A stretch of 64,000 bases of DNA from Oceanospirillales bacterium (GCA_018223185.1 JAAEYW010000022.1:1-64000), one strand, 5' to 3'; positions 8,372-18,143 are shown, counted from the first letter of the stretch. Program-made: numbers and translations. The notes: generated by a model from the sequence alone, not told the origin.

Positions 8372-11113
8372 TCAGTGCGCCTCATCCCAGTTGTTGCCGA
8401 TTCCCGCTTCCACCAGCAACGGCACATCCAGTGCTGCAGCCGACTGCATCAGTTCCACCAGTTGCGCAGACACAGCCTCAGCCTGAGCGTCCGGTACCTC
8501 CAGAATAAGTTCATCATGTACCTGCATAATCATTCGGGCACCGGTATTACTGCTCTGTAACCAGCGGTCCACTTTCACCATCGCTTTTTTAATAATATCC
8601 GCGGCAGTCCCCTGCATCGGCGCATTGATAGCTGTACGTTCAGCGGCCTGTCGACGCATACCGTTACTGGCTTTAATTTCCGGCAGATACAGCCGTCGGC
8701 CAAACAACGTTTCCACATATCCCTTTTCCGCTGCCTGAGCGCGGATATCATCCATGTAACGCTGAACACCAGGGTAGGTATCAAAATAATGGTTTATGTA
8801 GGTTTGTGCTTCATTCCGGCCAATGCCCAGTTGCTTACCCAGGCCGAAGGCTGACATACCGTAAATCAGACCAAAGTTAATCGCTTTAGCACTGCGGCGC
8901 TGATCAGAAGTTACCTTTTCCAGTTCAACACCAAACACCTCAGCTGCGGTCGCTTTATGGACATCCTCGCCATGGGCGAAAGCATTCAGCAACCCTTTAT
9001 CCTGTGACAGGTGAGCCATAATCCGCAACTCAATCTGTGAATAATCCGCCGCCACCAGCTTATAACCTTCCGGAGCAACAAATGCCTGCCGGATACGGCG
9101 CCCTTCTGTGGAACGAATCGGAATATTCTGCAGGTTAGGATCCGATGAGGAGAGACGTCCGGTAGCTGTCACCGCCTGATGGTATGAGGTATGTATCCGC
9201 CCCGTAGCCGGGTTGATCATCTGCGGCAACTTATCGGTATAGGTGCTTTTCAGCTTACTCAGACTGCGATGTTCGATGATCACTTTCGGCAATGGATAGT
9301 CCAGAGCCAGCTCCTGAAGCACCTCTTCTGCGGTGGAAGGCGCGCCTTTCGGGGTTTTCTTAATGATCGGCAACTTCTGCTGTTCGAACAGTATCTCCTG
9401 TAACTGCTTGGGAGAACTCAGGTTAAAAGGACCTCCTGCCAGCTCATGGGCTTTTTTCTCCAGCTCTACCAGGCGTTCGCCGTGTTCCCGGCTTTGGATT
9501 GCCAGCTGAGTTGCGTCAACCATGGCGCCCTGCTGTTCCATACGGGCCAGCACCTGAATCAGCGGCAGCTCGATATCAGAGAATACTGATTGCAGTGCCG
9601 GATCCTGTTCCAGTTTGCTACTAAGCACCTGATGCAGTCGCAGGGTTATATCTGCGTCTTCTGCTGCATAAGGAGCGGCCTGTTCCATTTCGATCTGATT
9701 AAACGTCAGCTGTTTCTTACCCTTGCCAGCGATCTCTTCAAACTTAACGGTTTTCACCCCCAGATAAAAATCTGCCAGGTCATCCATATTATGTCGCGTG
9801 GCCGTAGAGTTCAGCGCATAGGACTCCAGCATGGTATCGAACGCAACACCTTTCAGCTCAATACCGTAACGGGCCAATACGTTCATATCATATTTAATAT
9901 GCTGCCCAACCTTTTTATGGGCTTCGCTCTCGAGTAAAGGCCTGAGTTGCGCCAGCACCTCATTCCGATCCAATTGAGCAGGCGCGCCCATATAGTCATG
10001 GGCAACCGGCAAATAAGCCGCCTTCCCCGCTTCAACCGAGAAAGAGAGGCCGATCAGATTGGCCTCCATGTAATTGAGACTGTCGGTTTCCGTATCAAAG
10101 GCAAATAACTCTGCGGCCTCGAGCACCTTAAACCAGCGATCCAATTCATCCTGATTAAGAATGGTTTCATAGACAATTTCATCAGGCAGCTGAGATTCAT
10201 TCTCCAGTATTTTTGCACCGTCAGCGGCAGCAGCATCCAGCTCGCTGATCCAGCCGCGAAACTCGCACTGCCTGAACAGTTCCAGCAATTGCTCGTTATC
10301 GGCCTTAGGTACCGGAATATCTTCTATGCCGCATTCGAGCTCGAGATCGGTTTTAATCGTTGCCAGCAGGTAGGAAAGCTCAGCTGACTCGCGATTCTCT
10401 TCCAGCTTTTTCGCCATAGTCTTGGAACCACGAAAGCCCAGCTCCGCAATTTTATCCAGATTGTCATACAGGTCGCTGATACCACCGATCCCCTGCAACA
10501 GTGCCAGGGCGGTTTTTTCTCCTACGCCCGGCACACCGGGAATGTTATCGACCTTATCCCCCACCAACGCCAGGTAATCGATAATCAGCTCCGGCGGAAT
10601 ACCAAACTTCTCATTTATCCCATCAATGTCCATATGGGTATCATTCATGGTATTAATCAGAGTCACATGCTTATCTACCAGCTGCGCCATATCCTTATCG
10701 CCGGTGGAGATAATAGTATCCAGCCCTTTTTCACTCGCCTCCCGGGACAGGGTGCCGATCACGTCGTCAGCCTCCACCCCATCAACGCAGACCAGCGGAA
10801 ACCCCATCGCACGGACAATTTTATGGATCGGCTCTATCTGAGTACGCAGATCATCCGGCATTGGCGGGCGATGGGATTTATACTCTGCATAAATATCATC
10901 GCGAAAGGTTTTCCCCTTGGCATCAAACACAACCGCAACCGGACTTTGTGGATATTGTTTAATCAGACTGCGCAACATACTGGTCACCAGCCGCACAGCC
11001 CCGGTGGGAACCCCTTCAGAGGTGCGCATATCGGCCTGCTGAGACGCAAAAAACGCCCGGTACAGGTATGAAGAGCCATCGACTAATATAATAGGAGAAG
11101 TATTTGCGGTCAT
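8372..11113 (-). CDS. polA: DNA polymerase I
   Basis: Pol I (913 aa) fills gaps and removes RNA primers in replication and repair. All three domains are present. The 5'-3' exonuclease occupies about residues 1-290 ([32 protein letters not shown]). The 3'-5' exonuclease occupies about 310-510, with its catalytic acids kept ([27 protein letters not shown]). The polymerase is at about 530-913, with motif [13 protein letters not shown], the O-helix [14 protein letters not shown] and motif C QVHDELI. Length matches E. coli Pol I (928 aa). It is divergent from the DUF2782 gene and convergent with engB. Confidence 0.98.
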   Translation of the reverse strand: MTANTSPIILVDGSSYLYRAFFASQQADMRTSEGVPTGAVRLVTSMLRSLIKQYPQSPVAVVFDAKGKTFRDDIYAEYKSHRPPMPDDLRTQIEPIHKIVRAMGFPLVCVDGVEADDVIGTLSREASEKGLDTIISTGDKDMAQLVDKHVTLINTMNDTHMDIDGINEKFGIPPELIIDYLALVGDKVDNIPGVPGVGEKTALALLQGIGGISDLYDNLDKIAELGFRGSKTMAKKLEENRESAELSYLLATIKTDLELECGIEDIPVPKADNEQLLELFRQCEFRGWISELDAAAADGAKILENESQLPDEIVYETILNQDELDRWFKVLEAAELFAFDTETDSLNYMEANLIGLSFSVEAGKAAYLPVAHDYMGAPAQLDRNEVLAQLRPLLESEAHKKVGQHIKYDMNVLARYGIELKGVAFDTMLESYALNSTATRHNMDDLADFYLGVKTVKFEEIAGKGKKQLTFNQIEMEQAAPYAAEDADITLRLHQVLSSKLEQDPALQSVFSDIELPLIQVLARMEQQGAMVDATQLAIQSREHGERLVELEKKAHELAGGPFNLSSPKQLQEILFEQQKLPIIKKTPKGAPSTAEEVLQELALDYPLPKVIIEHRSLSKLKSTYTDKLPQMINPATGRIHTSYHQAVTATGRLSSSDPNLQNIPIRSTEGRRIRQAFVAPEGYKLVAADYSQIELRIMAHLSQDKGLLNAFAHGEDVHKATAAEVFGVELEKVTSDQRRSAKAINFGLIYGMSAFGLGKQLGIGRNEAQTYINHYFDTYPGVQRYMDDIRAQAAEKGYVETLFGRRLYLPEIKASNGMRRQAAERTAINAPMQGTAADIIKKAMVKVDRWLQSSNTGARMIMQVHDELILEVPDAQAEAVSAQLVELMQSAAALDVPLLVEAGIGNNWDEAH

Positions 11114-11228
11114 GGTATTGCAGTCATTGTCCGTCAGGAGATATTGTTATCGGGTTTGGTCCCGGAAGGATCATCATATTAGATTAGCTCCTGACACAGA
11201 AGGGGCGATCCCAGTTCACGGAGTAGTT

Positions 11229-11516
11229 ATGAAAAAAATATTATTCCTGCTTACCCTGCTTTGCTCGATTTCTCTGGCGCCAGCAGTAAGTGCAGATGTT
11301 TTGCCAGAGTTTGATGATAATGAACCAGTGGTGACCATTCGCCATGGGGAAAAGGGGACCTACTATGAATACCGGGTCAACGGCAAACTTAAAGAGATCA
11401 AGGTAAAACCTGTGGTGGGTAAAACCTATTATCTGGTACCAACAGATGACGGTGAGTTTCAACGATTTGAGGACTCGACCCTGATGTTGCCCAAGTGGAT
11501 TTTATTTAGCTGGTAA
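11229..11516 (+). CDS. DUF2782 family exported protein
   Basis: A small protein (95 aa) with a signal peptide (MKKILFLLTLLCSISLAPAVSA) and a compact beta-rich domain containing the lines VVTIRHGEKGTYYEYRVNG, IKVKPVVGKTYYLV and LPKWILFSW. I chose the ATG at 11229 because it has a GGAG site 5 bases upstream and gives a proper signal peptide. An open frame extends further upstream toward polA but is unlikely to be translated. The family is known from the polA-thrB interval in Pseudomonas and its function is unknown. It is only 16 bp from thrB, so the two are probably co-transcribed. Confidence 0.85.
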   Translation: MKKILFLLTLLCSISLAPAVSADVLPEFDDNEPVVTIRHGEKGTYYEYRVNGKLKEIKVKPVVGKTYYLVPTDDGEFQRFEDSTLMLPKWILFSW

Positions 11517-11532
11517 TCAGTAAGCGGTATTT

Positions 11533-12486
11533 ATGGCGGTATATACAGAAGTAAGCCAGTCTGATCTGGAAACCTTCCTACAGGATTTCGAGCTGGGTAA
11601 GCTGGTCAGTTTTAAAGGTATCGATGGCGGTATCGAAAACACCAACTATTTTGTGACCCTGAATAACAGTGAGGGACAGAACCGGGAGTATGTACTCACT
11701 CTCTTTGAAGAGCTGAATCAGGATGAGATGCCCTACTTTGTCGAGCTGACTACCTGGCTGGCAGAGCGCGGCTGTCCGGTGCCCTTCCCGTTCAAAGATA
11801 ACAACGGCATCGCCCTGAAAAGCCTGCATGGCCGCCCGGCACTTCTGCAACCCCGGCTACCCGGACATCATATCGAAACCCTGACTGAGCGCCATTGCAG
11901 TCAGATAGGTGCAGCACTGGCACAGTTTCACCAGGCTGGCCGTGACTTTTATCTGCAGCGCCAGGCACACCGGGGGGTTTTCTGGTGGCGCCGCGAGTCA
12001 CAGCATATTGCTGGAAAACTATCAGATGAAGATGCAGAACTGCTACGTACTGAGGTAGATCTGTTTGATCAGCTGCGAGAGCAACCCTGGAACTTGCCAC
12101 AAGGCGCGATCCACGGTGACCTGTTCTATGATAATGCGCTGTTTGACGGCGATAAGCTAAGCGCCATTCTGGATATCTATAACGCCTGTACCGGTTATCT
12201 GTTATACGATCTGGCAATTGTCGCCAACGACTGGTGTGTCAACGCCGATGGTTCGATTGACCCGCGGCGGGAACAGGCACTCCTGACCGCTTACGCCAAA
12301 GTCAGACCGTTCGAAGAGAATGAATACCATGCCTGGCCACAGCTGGTGCGGACCGCAGCGATGCGCTTCTGGTTGTCCCGGCTGATTCCGGCGCTAGACC
12401 CGGATTCCACCCAGAAAATCAAAAACCCTGAAGAATTTCGGCGGATACTGATTCAGCGGATAGCGACGCCCGCTGCGTTACCTTAG
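11533..12486 (+). CDS. thrB: Homoserine kinase, APH-fold type (ThrB)
   Basis: It phosphorylates homoserine in threonine synthesis. This is the aminoglycoside-phosphotransferase-like class found in pseudomonads, not the GHMP-kinase ThrB of E. coli. In its 317 aa, the kinase-like N-lobe includes GIENTNYFV. The catalytic loop is IHGDLFYDN (about residues 191-199) and the metal-binding stretch is LDIYNACTGY. The pairing with DUF2782 beside polA is the Pseudomonas arrangement. Immediately after the stop codon lies a 7-bp tandem repeat array. Confidence 0.92.
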   Translation: MAVYTEVSQSDLETFLQDFELGKLVSFKGIDGGIENTNYFVTLNNSEGQNREYVLTLFEELNQDEMPYFVELTTWLAERGCPVPFPFKDNNGIALKSLHGRPALLQPRLPGHHIETLTERHCSQIGAALAQFHQAGRDFYLQRQAHRGVFWWRRESQHIAGKLSDEDAELLRTEVDLFDQLREQPWNLPQGAIHGDLFYDNALFDGDKLSAILDIYNACTGYLLYDLAIVANDWCVNADGSIDPRREQALLTAYAKVRPFEENEYHAWPQLVRTAAMRFWLSRLIPALDPDSTQKIKNPEEFRRILIQRIATPAALP

Positions 12487-12565
12487 CGGATTGCTCGTTG
12501 CTCGTTGCTCGTTGCTCGTTGCTCGTTGCTCGTTGCTCGTTGCTCGTTGCTAAGGATTATCCGCT
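12482..12565. repeat. TTGCTCG heptamer array flanked by inverted repeats
   Basis: Positions 12491-12550 hold 8.6 uninterrupted copies of the 7-base unit TTGCTCG, starting 4 bp after the thrB stop. The array is bracketed by inverted repeats: CTTAGC (12482-12487) with GCTAAG (12549-12554), and AGCGGAT (12485-12491) with ATCCGCT (12559-12565). One inverted copy of the unit (AACGAGCAA) sits downstream near 12702. It is not in a reading frame that matters. Perfect short repeats of this kind change length by slippage, so it could vary between strains. Confidence 0.9.
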
Positions 12566-12654
12566 CGAGAACAACTGATTTAGCAATTTTTTATTGTAGC
12601 GCGAATTGAGCATATCTTCTGGGTAGCAGCCACGATCATGATCTGGCTATTTTC

Positions 12655-12680
12655 ATTCGCGGCTGGAAGCCGCTCCTGCC
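12655..12680. repeat. REP-like palindrome
   Basis: The core GCGGCT-GGA-AGCCGC, followed by TCCTGCC, reads on the other strand as GGCAGGAGCGGCTTCCAGCC. That closely resembles the GTAGGAGCGGC...-type repetitive extragenic palindromes common in pseudomonads and other gammaproteobacteria. Only one copy is in the window. The rest of the 343-bp thrB-uvrD gap holds the heptamer array, this element and the uvrD promoter region; no gene was seen. Confidence 0.6.
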
Positions 12681-12769
12681 AGTATTAAGAAGGCTTTTAC
12701 CGAACAACGAGCAAGTCACGCCTTTTGTGACGTCCGAACGACGGCACTTTTCACTTGCATCTGGCCTCC

Positions 12770-12812
12770 AGCCGCCCCGGCGGCTATAATCCCCTACTGA
12801 ATATTTATACAG
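12770..12812 (+). promoter_or_regulatory. uvrD promoter with LexA (SOS) box
   Basis: A consensus -10 hexamer TATAAT lies at 12785-12790, with no strong -35 at the right distance. Directly downstream, at 12797-12812, is CTGAATATTTATACAG. This is CTG-N10-CAG with an AT-rich core, very close to the gammaproteobacterial LexA consensus. It ends 17 bp before the uvrD start, where a bound repressor would block transcription. A 7-bp GC palindrome (AGCCGCC/GGCGGCT, 12770-12785) abuts the -10 box. SOS control of uvrD is known in E. coli; here it is predicted from the site. Confidence 0.82.
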
Positions 12813-12829
12813 CTATCTGAAGAAGCCCT

Positions 12830-15046
12830 ATGGACGTATCCCATCTCCTTGATTCTCTAAATGAAGCCCAGCGGGAAGCGGTCTCCGCGCCGGTCTGTAA
12901 TATGCTGGTACTGGCCGGCGCAGGCTCTGGCAAAACCCGGGTTCTGGTGCACCGGATCGCCTGGCTGGTACAGACAGAGGGACTCTCCCCCTACTCGATC
13001 ATGGCGGTAACCTTTACCAATAAAGCCGCCAAAGAGATGCGTGGACGAATAGAGGAGCTGATGGGACTGAACCCCAGCGGCATGTGGGTAGGCACATTCC
13101 ACGGTCTGGCTCACCGTATTCTGCGGGCTCACTGGCGTGATGCCGGACTGATGGAAAACTTCCAGATAATGGATTCCGATGATCAGCTGCGGCTGATAAA
13201 GCGGCTCGCCAAAGAGATGAACCTCGATGACAGCCGCTGGCCGGCCCGGCAGTTCCAGTGGTATATCAATGCCCAGAAAGATGAAGGTCTGCGGGCCCGC
13301 CATATCGACCCCGGCGGAGACCCCTATGCCCAGGTCATGGTTAATCTATATAGCGCCTATGAGGATGCCTGCGATCGCGGTGGGATGGTCGATTTCGGCG
13401 AGCTGCTACTGCGCTGCCTGGAGCTGCTACGTGATCATAACCCTGCGCTACTGGAGCACTATCAGGAACGCTTCCGATATATTCTGGTAGACGAGTTTCA
13501 GGACACTAACTCAATCCAGTATGCCTGGCTGAAGATGCTCTGCCAGCCACTCGATCCCCGTAAGCCAAAACCTGAGAAACTGATGGCGGTAGGTGATGAT
13601 GATCAGTCTATCTACGGCTGGCGTGGCGCTAAAATCGAAAACATTCAACGCTTTAACCAGGATTATCATGAAACGATGGTAGTCAAGCTGGAGCAGAACT
13701 ACCGTTCCAGCAACACGATTCTGCAGGCCGCCAACGACGTCATCCGCAACAATCAGGGGCGTTTGGGCAAAGAACTGCGCACTGACCAGGCAGATGGTGA
13801 GCAGATCTCTCTCTATGCCGCCTTCAATGAACAGGATGAGTCCCGTTTTATTGTTGACCAAATAGACAGCTGGGTACGACGGGGGAATCTGCGCAGTGAA
13901 AGTGCAATCCTGTATCGGTCCAACGCCCAGTCCCGGGTCCTGGAGGAAGCACTTATCCGTGCGGGAATGCCTTACCGTATCTATGGCGGTCAGCGTTTCT
14001 ATGATCGCCTGGAAATTAAAAACGCCCTCGCCTATCTGCGACTGATCAGCAACCGTGACGATGATACTGCCATGGAACGGGTCATCAATGTGCCAACCCG
14101 TGGGATTGGCGGCAAGACGATCGAAGAAGTGCGTCTGCACGCCCGTACAGAGGGTGTTTCCATGTGGAGAGCCGCCAATGAGGTGGTCGAACTCAACAAG
14201 CTCAGCGCACGGGCGGCCAACGCACTGCAGGCCTTTATCGACCTGGTCAATCAGATCGCTCAGGAAACGGAAGGTACCGACCTCCACGAACAGACTGAAC
14301 ATGCGATCAAAAAATCCGGACTGATTGAACATCATCTGAAAGAGAAAGGCGAAAAAGCCCAGGCGCGGGTGGAAAACCTGGAGGAGCTGATCAGTGCTGC
14401 CCGTCAGTACCTGTCCACCTGGCAACCCGATAAAGAAGGCAACGAGAACAGTACGCCGCTGACCGCATTCCTGGATGACGCTGCGCTGGATGCCGGTGAA
14501 GCCCAGGCGGATGAGCATCAGGACTCAGTGCAGCTGATGACCCTTCACTCGGCCAAAGGTCTGGAGTTTCCACTGGTATTCCTCGCCGGTATGGAAGAGG
14601 GTCTGTTCCCCCACAAGATGTCTATTGAAGAGCCGGGCCGCCTCGAAGAGGAACGCCGACTCTGTTACGTCGGTATCACCCGTGCCATGCAGAAACTGTT
14701 TATCACCTATGCAGAATCCCGGCGTCTGCACGGCAATGAAACCTTTAACCGCCCCTCCCGTTTTATCCGCGAGATACCGGAAAGCTGTCTGGAAGAGGTG
14801 CGCCTGAATGCCAGTGTCAGCCGACCGGTCACCGCTCGTCAGCCGCAGCGCCCTTCGATGTTTGATAATGCCGAAGTGCCGGATACACAAATTGTTCTTG
14901 GTCAGCGGGTGAGCCACCAGATCTTCGGCGATGGAATTGTGGTGAATTATGAAGGATCGGGGCCAAAAGCACGGGTACAGGTAAATTTTGATTCCGAGGG
15001 AAGTAAATGGCTGGTGGTCGGTTACGCCAACCTGCAACCGGCGTAA
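12830..15046 (+). CDS. uvrD: DNA helicase II UvrD
   Basis: An SF1A 3'-5' helicase (738 aa) for nucleotide excision repair and mismatch repair. Motifs in order are Walker A AGAGSGKT (about residues 30-37), TFTNKAAKEM (Ia), VDEFQDTN (II), GDDDQSIYGWRGA (III), QNYRSSNTIL (IV), LMTLHSAKGLEFPLVFLAGMEE split across V, and CYVGITRAM (VI). The C-terminus (about 690-735: LGQRVSHQIFGDGIVV and on) is the Tudor-like domain that binds RNA polymerase. Length is close to E. coli UvrD (720 aa). It sits behind a LexA box. The C-terminal segment and motif set favour UvrD over Rep. Confidence 0.96.
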   Translation: MDVSHLLDSLNEAQREAVSAPVCNMLVLAGAGSGKTRVLVHRIAWLVQTEGLSPYSIMAVTFTNKAAKEMRGRIEELMGLNPSGMWVGTFHGLAHRILRAHWRDAGLMENFQIMDSDDQLRLIKRLAKEMNLDDSRWPARQFQWYINAQKDEGLRARHIDPGGDPYAQVMVNLYSAYEDACDRGGMVDFGELLLRCLELLRDHNPALLEHYQERFRYILVDEFQDTNSIQYAWLKMLCQPLDPRKPKPEKLMAVGDDDQSIYGWRGAKIENIQRFNQDYHETMVVKLEQNYRSSNTILQAANDVIRNNQGRLGKELRTDQADGEQISLYAAFNEQDESRFIVDQIDSWVRRGNLRSESAILYRSNAQSRVLEEALIRAGMPYRIYGGQRFYDRLEIKNALAYLRLISNRDDDTAMERVINVPTRGIGGKTIEEVRLHARTEGVSMWRAANEVVELNKLSARAANALQAFIDLVNQIAQETEGTDLHEQTEHAIKKSGLIEHHLKEKGEKAQARVENLEELISAARQYLSTWQPDKEGNENSTPLTAFLDDAALDAGEAQADEHQDSVQLMTLHSAKGLEFPLVFLAGMEEGLFPHKMSIEEPGRLEEERRLCYVGITRAMQKLFITYAESRRLHGNETFNRPSRFIREIPESCLEEVRLNASVSRPVTARQPQRPSMFDNAEVPDTQIVLGQRVSHQIFGDGIVVNYEGSGPKARVQVNFDSEGSKWLVVGYANLQPA

Positions 15047-15130
15047 CCAATAATATAACTATCAGTTTCGCCTTTGCTTACCGATGAAACTGCCGATACA
15101 GTACTCTGAAACAGTCTGAAAGGAACCGGA

Positions 15131-16360
15131 ATGCTACACAGAATCTGGCTGGGATTTTTCCTGCTCGCCTTTGCCGGCGGGCTGTATCAGTGGCTGGTAG
15201 GCGGCGATGCCGAGATCTTTCAAAGGATGGTTCAGTCAACCTTCGATATGTCGAAACTGTCGGTTGAACTGGCGCTGGGACTGATCGGCACACTGGCTTT
15301 CTGGCTCGGCATCATGAAACTGGCGGAAGCCGCCGGGCTGGTGGAAAAACTGGCCAACGGCCTCAGTCCGCTGTTTACCCGGCTGATGCCGGAAGTCCCC
15401 AGAGGCCATCCTGCGATCGGCTCAATGACGATGAACCTGTCAGCCAATATGCTGGGACTGGATAATGCCGCCACACCGCTGGGACTGAAAGCGATGCAGG
15501 ATCTGCAGCGGCTGAATCCGGATAAAGACCGTGCTACCGATGCCCAGATTCTGTTTCTGGTGTTGAATACCTCTTCCGTTACCCTGTTTCCGATCACAGT
15601 GTTTCTCTACCGCGCTCAGCAGGGCTCAACCGATCCTACCTCGGTTTTTATTCCGATCCTGATCGCCACCTGCAGCTCCACTCTGGCAGGTCTTCTGGCG
15701 GTTGCCTGGGTACAGAAAATCCGCCTGTGGGAACGGGTCACACTGCTCTACCTTGGCGGCTTCTTTGCACTTCTGCTGGCCTTTATTGGCTACTTCGCTA
15801 CGCTGACGATCGAACAGTTGCAGCAACAGTCGTCTCTGATTGGTAACCTGATGATCTTCAGTGCGATTATCTGCTTTCTCGGGGCAGCCCACCTGAAAGG
15901 GGTGAATATCTATGAAACCTTTGTCGAGGGAGCTAAAGAGGGGTTTTCTGTCGCCATCATGATTATCCCCTACCTGCTGGCAATGCTGGTAGCGATCGGG
16001 GTATTCCGTGCCAGTGGCGTGATGGATGGGGTGATCTGGCTGCTTCGGGAGGGAGTATCATTACTGGGCGTGGACACCCGCTTTGTTGATGCTCTGCCCA
16101 CCGCACTGATGAAACCTCTGAGCGGCTCCGGCGCCCGCGCGATGATGCTCGATGCTATCAGCACCCATGGCGTGGATTCATTCGCCGGTCGCCTGGCGGC
16201 GATTATTCAGGGTTCAACCGAGACCACCTTCTATGTTCTGGCGGTCTATTTCGGCTCAGTGGGCATACGCCACACCCGCCATGCACTGGCCTGTGGTCTG
16301 ACCGCCGACCTGGCAGGCATTATCAGTGCGATTGTGGTGGGATACTGGTTCTTTGGTTAA
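15131..16360 (+). CDS. SpmA/SpmB-type fused membrane protein (nucleoside recognition 'Gate' domains)
   Basis: The protein (409 aa) has about nine hydrophobic segments and two Gate (nucleoside-recognition) halves. The first half is SpmA-like (about residues 40-180), with the motif SANMLGLDNAATPLG. The second is SpmB-like (about 240-409), with PLSGSGARAMMLD and IQGSTETTFYVLAVYFG. In Bacillus the two halves are separate spore-maturation genes; in many non-sporing gammaproteobacteria they are fused, and the substrate is unknown. A clear AGGAA site precedes the ATG. It stands alone between uvrD and a convergent thioesterase gene. Confidence 0.85.
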   Translation: MLHRIWLGFFLLAFAGGLYQWLVGGDAEIFQRMVQSTFDMSKLSVELALGLIGTLAFWLGIMKLAEAAGLVEKLANGLSPLFTRLMPEVPRGHPAIGSMTMNLSANMLGLDNAATPLGLKAMQDLQRLNPDKDRATDAQILFLVLNTSSVTLFPITVFLYRAQQGSTDPTSVFIPILIATCSSTLAGLLAVAWVQKIRLWERVTLLYLGGFFALLLAFIGYFATLTIEQLQQQSSLIGNLMIFSAIICFLGAAHLKGVNIYETFVEGAKEGFSVAIMIIPYLLAMLVAIGVFRASGVMDGVIWLLREGVSLLGVDTRFVDALPTALMKPLSGSGARAMMLDAISTHGVDSFAGRLAAIIQGSTETTFYVLAVYFGSVGIRHTRHALACGLTADLAGIISAIVVGYWFFG

Positions 16361-16368
16361 CTGAAAGA

Positions 16369-16767
16369 TTAGTGTCCGAAATCCAGTGCCCGGATATGAC
16401 CATGGCCGTCAATGGCAACCTGAACACACTCGGTTTCTGATACTTTGCGAAGATCCCGGCCATCAGGACAACACCCCCAGACCTCAACATTGATACGCAG
16501 CGAACTGGTTCCCTGTTCCTTGATACGGGTGTAAAAACTCAGAATAGTGCCTTCAAGCACTGGCGCCATAAAACTCATTGCACCGATTGAGACGGTTGCA
16601 ACACGTCCCTCCGCCGCTTCCCCGGCACGAATTTCAGCGGCCAGAACTGCCTGCGATGCAACCCACCCGCCATAAACGTCACCAAACATATTGGCTGCAC
16701 TGCCGGAAGCGGGGCAGCGAAGGCTCAATTCACCTTCGGGCTTTAAGAGAGTTTTATCGGTATTCAT
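16369..16767 (-). CDS. YciA-like acyl-CoA thioesterase (hotdog fold)
   Basis: A 132-aa single-hotdog protein. The YciA/ACOT catalytic signature is visible as ANMFGDVYGGWVASQ (about residues 25-39, with Asp in GDVYGG). The next strand pair, VATVSIGAMSFMAPVLEGTIL, forms the CoA-binding interface. It would hydrolyse acyl-CoA thioesters. Its C-terminus lacks the longer tail of E. coli YciA. It is convergent with the SpmAB-like gene (8 bp apart) and divergent from pstS. The exact substrate cannot be read from sequence. Confidence 0.85.
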   Translation of the reverse strand: MNTDKTLLKPEGELSLRCPASGSAANMFGDVYGGWVASQAVLAAEIRAGEAAEGRVATVSIGAMSFMAPVLEGTILSFYTRIKEQGTSSLRINVEVWGCCPDGRDLRKVSETECVQVAIDGHGHIRALDFGH

Positions 16768-16887
16768 ATCAGGTCAGTTCCCGCATTGTATTTATATTTA
16801 CTGCGTATATTTTACTACCAAATACCCAACCCAGGTCTAGCTAAATAAAGTTTGTCTCAGAGAACCACCGACAGAAAATATTTCAAT

Positions 16888-16927
16888 ATGTCACATGTTT
16901 GTCACAAACCCCCCTTATATTCGTCAC
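16888..16927 (+). promoter_or_regulatory. Pho box upstream of pstS
   Basis: TGTCAC at 16889-16894 and TGTCAC at 16900-16905 are spaced 11 bp apart, the arrangement PhoB binds. A third half-site, CGTCAC at 16922-16927, lies 22 bp (two turns) further and in phase. TATATT at 16916-16921 could be the -10 box. The site is 82 bp before the pstS start, so pstS is predicted to be induced on phosphate limitation. Confidence 0.85.
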
Positions 16928-16986
16928 ATCGAATCAAAACTGATCGTTTTTAAAGCGTGTTCAAACCATACTCTGTGGAGCTTGTA

Positions 16987-17958
16987 ATGAAACCAATGAA
17001 GAAAATTTTTGCAGCCGTTGCCCTGACCGCAACCTGCCTGACTGCTTCTGCATCAGACCTGCTGGATCCAAATCTGCCAACGTACAACAAAGCATCTGGT
17101 GTTTCTGGCAACCTGTCCTCTGTCGGTTCTGACACTCTGGCTAACCTGATGACTCTGTGGGCCGAAGAGTTCAAGCGTAACTACCCGAACGTTAACGTTC
17201 AGATTCAGGCGGCAGGTTCTTCTACTGCACCACCCGCACTGACTGAAGGCACCTCTAACATGGGGCCTATGTCACGGAAGATGAAAGACAAGGAACTGGA
17301 AGCGTTTGAGAAGAAATTCGGTTATAAGCCAACACCCGTTGCCGTCGCAATTGACGCACTGGCAGTATTCGTAAACAAAGATAACGCTATCGAAGGTCTG
17401 ACTATTCCACAGGTTGACGCTATCTTCTCTGCAACCCGTAAATGCGGACTTGCTGAAGACGTAAACACCTGGGCAGATGTCGGTGCGACAGGGGCAATCG
17501 CAGCTCAGGGCTTCCAGGTTTTCGGCCGTAACTCAGTATCCGGTACTTACGGTTACTTCAAGAAGAAAGCACTGTGTAAAGGTGACTTCCGTAACAACGT
17601 AAACGAGCAGCCAGGATCCGCTTCTGTTGTACAGTCAGTATCTACTTCCCTGAACGGTATCGGTTACTCAGGTATCGGTTACAAAACCTCGTCTGTTCGC
17701 GCACTGGCTCTGACAAAGAAAGCCGGCACGCCTTTCGTAGAAGCAACTCCAGAGAACGCACTGAATGGCTCTTATCCTCTGGCGCGTGCCCTGTATGTCT
17801 ACATCAATAAGAAACCAGGTCAGGATCTGGCACCTCTTGAGCGTGAATTCCTGAAGATGGTAATGTCTAAAGTAGGTCAGGAAGTGGTTGTGAAAGATGG
17901 TTACATTCCACTGCCTGCATCACTGGTTGAAAAGCAGATGAAGGAACTGGGCCTGTAA
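16987..17958 (+). CDS. pstS: Phosphate-binding protein PstS
   Basis: The periplasmic receptor (323 aa) of the high-affinity phosphate ABC transporter. A signal peptide ([22 protein letters not shown]) precedes SDLLDPN. The phosphate-loop residues are seen in [34 protein letters not shown] and [14 protein letters not shown] chose the ATG at 16987, which has GTGGAG upstream, rather than an in-frame ATG 30 bp earlier. A Pho box precedes it and a strong terminator follows it, so it can be made in excess over the membrane subunits. The type matches Vibrio/Shewanella/Pseudomonas PstS rather than E. coli PstS. Confidence 0.96.
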   Translation: MKPMKKIFAAVALTATCLTASASDLLDPNLPTYNKASGVSGNLSSVGSDTLANLMTLWAEEFKRNYPNVNVQIQAAGSSTAPPALTEGTSNMGPMSRKMKDKELEAFEKKFGYKPTPVAVAIDALAVFVNKDNAIEGLTIPQVDAIFSATRKCGLAEDVNTWADVGATGAIAAQGFQVFGRNSVSGTYGYFKKKALCKGDFRNNVNEQPGSASVVQSVSTSLNGIGYSGIGYKTSSVRALALTKKAGTPFVEATPENALNGSYPLARALYVYINKKPGQDLAPLEREFLKMVMSKVGQEVVVKDGYIPLPASLVEKQMKELGL

Positions 17959-17987
17959 TACAGACCTGCTACCCGGGAATTACTGAG

Positions 17988-18004
17988 CGACGCCCAGCGC
18001 GTCG
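17988..18004 (+). other. GC hairpin after pstS
   Basis: A 6-bp GC-rich stem CGACGC/GCGTCG with a CCAGC loop lies 29 bp after the pstS stop and before the terminator. It may protect the 3' end of the pstS message, which would suit a highly expressed binding protein; that role is inference. Confidence 0.5.
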
Positions 18005-18026
18005 ACACAGCAAGATCCATCTGAAA

Positions 18027-18051
18027 GAGGAGCCCCCGGGCTCCTTTTTTT
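18027..18051 (+). terminator. Terminator of pstS
   Basis: The inverted repeat GGAGCCC/GGGCTCC is followed by seven T residues on the plus strand. It separates pstS from pstCAB-phoU, which has its own Pho box just downstream. Confidence 0.9.
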
Positions 18052-18075
18052 CGTCTGTAGCGCTTTATTACAGCG

Positions 18076-18093
18076 CTGTAACATATCTGTCAT
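18076..18093 (+). promoter_or_regulatory. Pho box upstream of pstC
   Basis: CTGTAAC at 18076-18082, four bases, then CTGTCAT at 18087-18093: two 7-base PhoB half-sites at 11-bp spacing. It sits 50 bp before the pstC start and after the pstS terminator. It supports a separate phosphate-responsive promoter for pstCAB-phoU. Confidence 0.83.
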
Positions 18094-18143
18094 AAACTAC
18101 GTTTATCTTTGCGCCATAACTTTTATCATTGTAGAAATATGTC

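Noticed and set aside
12487-12600. CRISPR array
   Set aside because: The repeat unit is only 7 bp with no spacers and no cas genes are present, so it is a simple tandem repeat.
13511-14518. A 335-codon open frame on the minus strand inside uvrD
   Set aside because: It is antisense to well-conserved helicase motifs, has no ribosome site or family resemblance, and is explained by GC-rich third-position bias of uvrD.
15131-16360. Evidence of sporulation (SpmA/SpmB)
   Set aside because: The fused form is widespread in non-sporing gammaproteobacteria and no other sporulation gene is present.
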